A stretch of 64,000 bases of DNA from Saprospiraceae bacterium (lineage in GTDB: Bacteria; Bacteroidota; Bacteroidia; Chitinophagales; Saprospiraceae), in contig JALHQW010000045.1 in NCBI GenBank assembly GCA_022841745.1, positions 1 to 64,000 on the forward strand. The letters are read 5' to 3'. Positions 60,014 to 64,000 of the stretch are shown piece after piece. Below the pieces are notes generated by a model. The model was not told where the DNA came from. It made no database searches and worked only from the letters and a program-made list of their open reading frames with translations. The stretch's first letter is position 1. Each line of letters opens with the position of its first letter. The position numbers and the translations under genes are program-made.

Positions 60014-62065
60014 CTACTTTTTAATCATTTTCAAAACCTGCATAACCTCGCCTTTTGCGTTTTCTGCTTTCGCAAAATAGACGCCTGCGGGCAGGGTGCT
60101 GGCATTGAAATCGGCGGTGTACTGGCCAGCTTCCATTGGCGCATTGACCAAGGTGCTCACCATTTTGCCGCTCATGTCATAGACCTTGATGCTGAATTGG
60201 CCAGCTTCGGCCACTTCATACTGCATCGTGGTTTGGGTCGTGAACGGATTGGGGTAGTTGGCCATGACCACCTGTGTGCCAGCAATTTCTGGAATGGAAA
60301 CACCTACGCCTGTTTGCGGAGCATTGGGTGCGTGTGCTGCTAGAGCCTCTGGGCCACCACATGCGCCGTCGCCAGGCCAAGGTTGTGCCATGAAGGGAAA
60401 CTTGCGGGTGAAAGGTGCATCGTTCGCTTCTACGCCAGTGGTGTATGTCAGTACGTCCAACAGGTCTTGGGTCACTGGGCTACCACCTGGCACATAATCA
60501 TCGTACCAAAGGCCAATAGCTGCCAATACCACACCCGACACAGCTTGCAGTTCGATGCGGGTCACGTCGTCCTCCAAGCGGCGGCCATTCGGGAAGCCGT
60601 CCATGTTAGGAATCCACTGGAGGTTGGCATTGCTGGCGTAGGCAGGGTTGGTAAGACCCAGCACGGCAGCCTGCACGATGCCCAAGGAACTGAACAATGG
60701 GTGGTTGCGGGGTGTCGGGGGTACTGCCATGTTTAGGCGGAGCATGTCGCCACCGTTCGGCAGGAAGTTGTTGATGAAAGGCTTACCTGCGGCCAATGGG
60801 TTGCCGTTCTTGCCCGTTGCCAGTTGGTAAGGGCGCACATTGGGCACTCCCGTGTGGAAGGCAGGCCAAAGGTCAACCGAGCGGGGCTTTCCGGGGCCAG
60901 GCAGCAGCAGCGTACCGAAAATGGCATCGTCCAATGCTGTACCGGCCACGGCGGCTGTGCCTTTCAGGCTGTAAAGCCCATCCTTGCCATTGCCAAAGTC
61001 AAATGAACCCAAGGCATTGCGTTGGATGCGCAGTGGCGCAAAGCCGGGGACTGCACCGCCGAAGAGGTCATCGTCCATGTACAACGCCAGTTCTGGGTTG
61101 TAAAAAAAGCCGTCCAACTGCGTGTCAGCGAGTTCCTGGTAAGGCGTGAGGGCGTTCCAGTAATCCTTGAAACCAATCGGAATAACGGCCTCGTTGGTCA
61201 GTGGCATGCCAAGGCGGCTCACTTGCACCCAGTTGCCAGAGAAGCTCTGACCGGCTGGCGTCAGCGTGCGGATTTGCTGGCGGCTGGCACTTGCCCAAAC
61301 GCCAATCACGAAGCGGTCGTCGAGGATATTGGCTGGTTGTTGCGGAGCACCGGCCTTGCGCAAGAAAGCAATCGGCACTTCGATGGCAATGGCGCTGGTG
61401 TTCATGCAAGCGAGGCCGTCCCGTGGGTCGCCGTTCTGGCGTGGAAGATCGCCAAGGTCGAACACGCCGCCGAGGTCAACGAAGAAGGGGTCGTCCACGG
61501 AACCAACGAAGGCCCGCTCGCCAGTCGCCGTTTGGCGTACGGCTTTCTTGAACAGGGCATCGTAGGTGGTGTTCAGGCCGACCGGGCCATTGATGCTGCG
61601 GGCACCGATGTTTGGTGGTGGCACTGGCACGTTATCGAGAACCGTCACCCAAGTCTGGCCGCCATTGATGCTCTTCTCCATCTTGTAGGTGGTGTAGAGG
61701 TTCTGCTTGCCGAGGCGGATATTGAAAAACGTCGTCGGGTCTTGGTTCACGATTTTGAAGGTGAAACGGTACGTGATTTCGTCGCCGGGAATGGCGGCGT
61801 TGTTGTCCACGTGGATTTCGTAGCGGATGTTCTCGCCGAACTGGTAGTAGTTCGGTCCGCCCTGTGCCAGTTGCAGCGGATTGAAGGTGGCGATAAGGAT
61901 GATGTTCTGGGTGCGCTCCGGGCTGCGGAAGGCATACACATCCACGTTGTCGGCCAGTGGGTCGTCGGCGATGAGCGGAGCTTCCCGGTGGCTGGAGGCC
62001 GTGGCACTGAGGCTGAAACAGCCCATTGCCAACAGCAGGAAAAGTGATTTTATAATGGATTTCAT
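60014..62065 (-). CDS. DUF4331 protein with T9SS sorting domain
   Basis: This 683-residue secreted protein opens with a signal peptide (MKSIIKSLFLLLAMGCFSLSATA) and the family-defining SSHREAPLIADDPLADNVDVYAF. The DUF4331 domain fills about 24-600 (EIHVDNNAAIPGDEITYRFTF, EFLGTDDPFF-like segments, NFLPNGGDMLRLN). A T9SS sorting domain closes it (MANYPNPFTTQTTMQY ... VYFAKAENAKGEVMQVLKMIKK). The function of DUF4331 proteins is not established. It is the downstream member of a tandem pair, 62065 being 143 bp after the paralog's stop, with 48 bp of matching upstream sequence. Confidence 0.9.
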   Translation of the reverse strand: MKSIIKSLFLLLAMGCFSLSATASSHREAPLIADDPLADNVDVYAFRSPERTQNIILIATFNPLQLAQGGPNYYQFGENIRYEIHVDNNAAIPGDEITYRFTFKIVNQDPTTFFNIRLGKQNLYTTYKMEKSINGGQTWVTVLDNVPVPPPNIGARSINGPVGLNTTYDALFKKAVRQTATGERAFVGSVDDPFFVDLGGVFDLGDLPRQNGDPRDGLACMNTSAIAIEVPIAFLRKAGAPQQPANILDDRFVIGVWASASRQQIRTLTPAGQSFSGNWVQVSRLGMPLTNEAVIPIGFKDYWNALTPYQELADTQLDGFFYNPELALYMDDDLFGGAVPGFAPLRIQRNALGSFDFGNGKDGLYSLKGTAAVAGTALDDAIFGTLLLPGPGKPRSVDLWPAFHTGVPNVRPYQLATGKNGNPLAAGKPFINNFLPNGGDMLRLNMAVPPTPRNHPLFSSLGIVQAAVLGLTNPAYASNANLQWIPNMDGFPNGRRLEDDVTRIELQAVSGVVLAAIGLWYDDYVPGGSPVTQDLLDVLTYTTGVEANDAPFTRKFPFMAQPWPGDGACGGPEALAAHAPNAPQTGVGVSIPEIAGTQVVMANYPNPFTTQTTMQYEVAEAGQFSIKVYDMSGKMVSTLVNAPMEAGQYTADFNASTLPAGVYFAKAENAKGEVMQVLKMIKK

Positions 62066-62087
62066 TTTTTTAAATTGTTGAATTGCT

Positions 62088-62135
62088 TAATTGTTGCATG
62101 GTTTCATGGCTGCATGGTTCCATTGTTTCATGGTT
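62088..62135. repeat. 48-bp upstream word shared by both DUF4331 genes, copy 1
   Basis: Matches 63942-63989 with few mismatches (for example ttcatggctgcatgg against ttcatggctacatgg). Each copy starts 22-23 bp before a DUF4331 start codon, which indicates that the upstream region was duplicated together with the gene, or that the word is a shared regulatory site. Confidence 0.75.
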
Positions 62136-62207
62136 GGAGTGACAGGGTTTAGCAGAGGCTGACTGCCAACTGTTTACCCCTTTGGGGCCAACTGTCGAAC
62201 TGCCAAC

Positions 62208-63920
62208 TCACTCTCCAGTTTCAGTGCCGCTCCAAGGTGTGGCCACGTATGGGAAGCTGGTTTTGAAAGGCTTGTCGTTCTCATCAACACCGGTAGAGTA
62301 GGTGAGCACGTCGAGCAGGTCTTGTGTCACGGGGTTTGTACCATTGAAATCGTCGTACCAGAGGCCAACGGCGGCAAGTACCACACCTGACACAGCTTGC
62401 AACTCGATGCGGGTCACGTCATCTTCCAAGCGGCGGCCATTCGGGAAGCCGTCCATGTTCGGAATCCATTGGAGGTTGGCGTTGGCGTTGTAGGTCGGAT
62501 TGGTGAGGCCCAATACAGCGGCCTGCACAAGTCCAAGCGAACTGAAGTCAGGGCTGTTGCGGGGCGTCGGCGTAGTGGCCATGTTCAAGCGAAGCATGTC
62601 GCCACCGTTCGGCAGGAAGTTGTGGATGAACGGTTTGCCTGCGGCCAATGGGTTGCCAGCTTTGCCCGTAGCGAGTTGGTAGGGGCGAACGTTGGGTACA
62701 CCTGTGTGGAAGATGGGCCAGAGGTCAACCGAGCGGGCCTTTCCGGGGCCAGGCAGCAGCAGCGTGCCGAACACGGCATCGTCGAGGGCCGTGCCAGCAA
62801 GGGCGGGATTGCCCTTCAGGCCGAACAAGCCGTCTTTTCCATAGCCAAAATCAAATGCGCCGAGCGAATTGCGCTGGATGCGCAGCTTGGCCATTGCCGG
62901 CACGGCACCACCAAACAGCGAATTGTCCATGTACAACGCCAATTCTGGGTTGTAGAAGAACTCGTCCATCTGCGTGTCGGCCAGCTCTTGGTAAGGCGTC
63001 AGGCTGTTCCAGTAGTCCTTGAAACCGATTGGAATTACGGCCTCGTTGGTCAGCGGCATGCCAAGGCGGCTCACTTGTACCCATGCACCAGCATCGGTCG
63101 GGTCGTCGCCAGTAGTGCTGAGGGTGCGCATGGCACGGCGGCTGGCACTTGCCCATACGCCGATGACGTAGTCGGGGTCGAGGATGCTGGTCGGGGTAGC
63201 AGGTGCGCCCGCTTTGCGCAGCGTCGAAATAGGCACCTGGATGGCAATGGTGTGGACGTTGGTCTGGCCGATACCGTCACGGCTTGGGCCGTTCTGGCGG
63301 GGCAGGTTGCCAAGGTCGAACACGCCGCCGAGGTCAACGAAGAAGGGGTCGTCGGCAGGGCCGCAGTAGATGCGCTCGCCCGTGGTGGCCGATTCGATAG
63401 CGTCGGCAATCAACTGCTCATAGGTCGTGTTCAGACCAACCGGGCCGTTGATGCTGCGTGGGCCGATGTTCGGTGGTGGTACTTCGCCACCAGAAAGGAT
63501 GGTTGTCCATGTCTGTCCACCGTCCATGCTGCGCTCGCAGGTGTAGGTTGTGCGGAGGTTGCGGGCACCCAGCCGGATGTTGAAGAAGGTGGTCGGGTCT
63601 TCGTTCACCCGCATGAAGGTGAAGCGATAAGTGACCTCGTCACCTGCTACGGCAGCGTTGTTGTCAATGTGGATCTCGTAGCGGATGTTCTCGCCGAAGG
63701 TGTGGTAGTTCGGCCCCCCGTGCGGCAGCTCCGCCGGGATGTAGTTGGCGATGATGGTCACCATGTTCGGATTGTCGGGACTTACAAAGGCGTAAACGTC
63801 CGTGTTGTCGGCCAACGGGTCGTTGGCAATGAGCGGCGCTTCCCGGTGACTGGAGGCCGAGGCCGCCACCCCCCAAAGGCATAGCGCCACGGTCAGGAGT
63901 TTTGAAACGAATGCTTTCAT
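62208..63920 (-). CDS. DUF4331 protein without sorting domain
   Basis: The ATG at 63920 (MKAFVSKLLTVALCLWGVAASA) gives 570 residues with a signal peptide; an in-frame opening at 63998 reads through repeat words. The DUF4331 domain (SSHREAPLIANDPLADNTDVYAF to VLTYSTGVDENDKPFKTSFPY) is closely similar to the neighbour throughout. It ends in ATPWSGTETGE shortly after, so the T9SS sorting domain present in the neighbour is absent, and this one would be released differently or stay periplasmic. It is first in the leftward DUF4331-DUF4331-TPR set and probably arose with its paralog by tandem duplication. Confidence 0.9.
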   Translation of the reverse strand: MKAFVSKLLTVALCLWGVAASASSHREAPLIANDPLADNTDVYAFVSPDNPNMVTIIANYIPAELPHGGPNYHTFGENIRYEIHIDNNAAVAGDEVTYRFTFMRVNEDPTTFFNIRLGARNLRTTYTCERSMDGGQTWTTILSGGEVPPPNIGPRSINGPVGLNTTYEQLIADAIESATTGERIYCGPADDPFFVDLGGVFDLGNLPRQNGPSRDGIGQTNVHTIAIQVPISTLRKAGAPATPTSILDPDYVIGVWASASRRAMRTLSTTGDDPTDAGAWVQVSRLGMPLTNEAVIPIGFKDYWNSLTPYQELADTQMDEFFYNPELALYMDNSLFGGAVPAMAKLRIQRNSLGAFDFGYGKDGLFGLKGNPALAGTALDDAVFGTLLLPGPGKARSVDLWPIFHTGVPNVRPYQLATGKAGNPLAAGKPFIHNFLPNGGDMLRLNMATTPTPRNSPDFSSLGLVQAAVLGLTNPTYNANANLQWIPNMDGFPNGRRLEDDVTRIELQAVSGVVLAAVGLWYDDFNGTNPVTQDLLDVLTYSTGVDENDKPFKTSFPYVATPWSGTETGE

Positions 63921-63941
63921 AAATATAAAGGTTTGATTGTT

Positions 63942-63989
63942 TAATTGTTGAATTGTTTCATGGCTACATGGCTTCATTGTTTCATGGTT
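63942..63989. repeat. 48-bp upstream word shared by both DUF4331 genes, copy 2
   Basis: Second copy of the element at 62088-62135, beginning 22 bp before the ATG at 63920. The right end of the window cuts off the rest of this upstream region, so its full promoter is not visible. Confidence 0.75.
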
Positions 63990-64000
63990 TCGGGGCAATA

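Noticed and set aside
61022-62047. 341-codon open frame antisense to the second DUF4331 gene
   Set aside because: Antisense shadow with Val/Ala/His-rich composition; the sense frame has signal peptide, domain and sorting motif.
62397-63884. 495-codon open frame antisense to the DUF4331 gene
   Set aside because: It mirrors the third-codon bias of the real gene; composition is low-complexity, with no recognisable domain.

Overview
The window looks like a chromosome segment of a Bacteroidota bacterium, most likely from the Saprospiraceae/Saprospiria group (inference). Evidence: a SusC/SusD pair; seven secreted proteins ending in type IX secretion (T9SS) C-terminal sorting domains; the Bacteroidota-specific order rpmB-rpmG-DUF4295-ftsY; TAnnTTTG-type -7 promoter words; and almost no Shine-Dalgarno sequences. 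No T9SS core gene, phage or CRISPR array is present.

Layout. 1-400: end of an ISL3-like insertion element that has cut a four-helix-bundle gene. 624-6838: GABA degradation (two aldehyde dehydrogenases, gabT) and a Tat-type amine oxidase, preceded by susCD (6918-11558). 11899-19163: T9SS-sorted GH13 alpha-amylase, a cytoplasmic trypsin-like protease fused to a zinc ribbon and a chaperone-like tail, then a compact GNAT / metal-receptor / subtilase set. 19379-22623: tRNA-Arg and translation genes (rpmB, rpmG, DUF4295, ftsY, an extended rpmA, rplU). 22774-34235: M14 carboxypeptidase, leaderless M15 endolysin-like protein, degenerate amidohydrolase, TPR histidine kinase, moaD-moaE, CAT-like acetyltransferase, UMF1-type MFS transporter, FMN-dependent hydroxy-acid oxidase. 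34585-48911: M4 protease, beta-propeller LytS-type kinase with a beta-barrel protein and a divergent LytTR regulator, metzincin-like protease, two ATP-grasp enzymes. 49006-50557: AT-richer ATPase plus small Toprim-like protein, a candidate defence pair whose first gene carries an early amber codon. 50554-63920: double amidohydrolase, giant SprB/HYR adhesin, TPR lipoprotein and two DUF4331 proteins.

How it fits together. Much of the window serves life on polymers: secreted proteases (S8, M14, M4, metzincin), an amylase, a SusCD importer, and catabolism of amines and GABA. A striking non-coding theme is that many gaps carry their own short word, reiterated directly and as inverted copies, often ending within a few bases of a start codon. 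A few words are shared between loci: a 38-bp identical copy before the GNAT and the second ATP-grasp gene, and a 26-bp identical copy before gabT and gabD.
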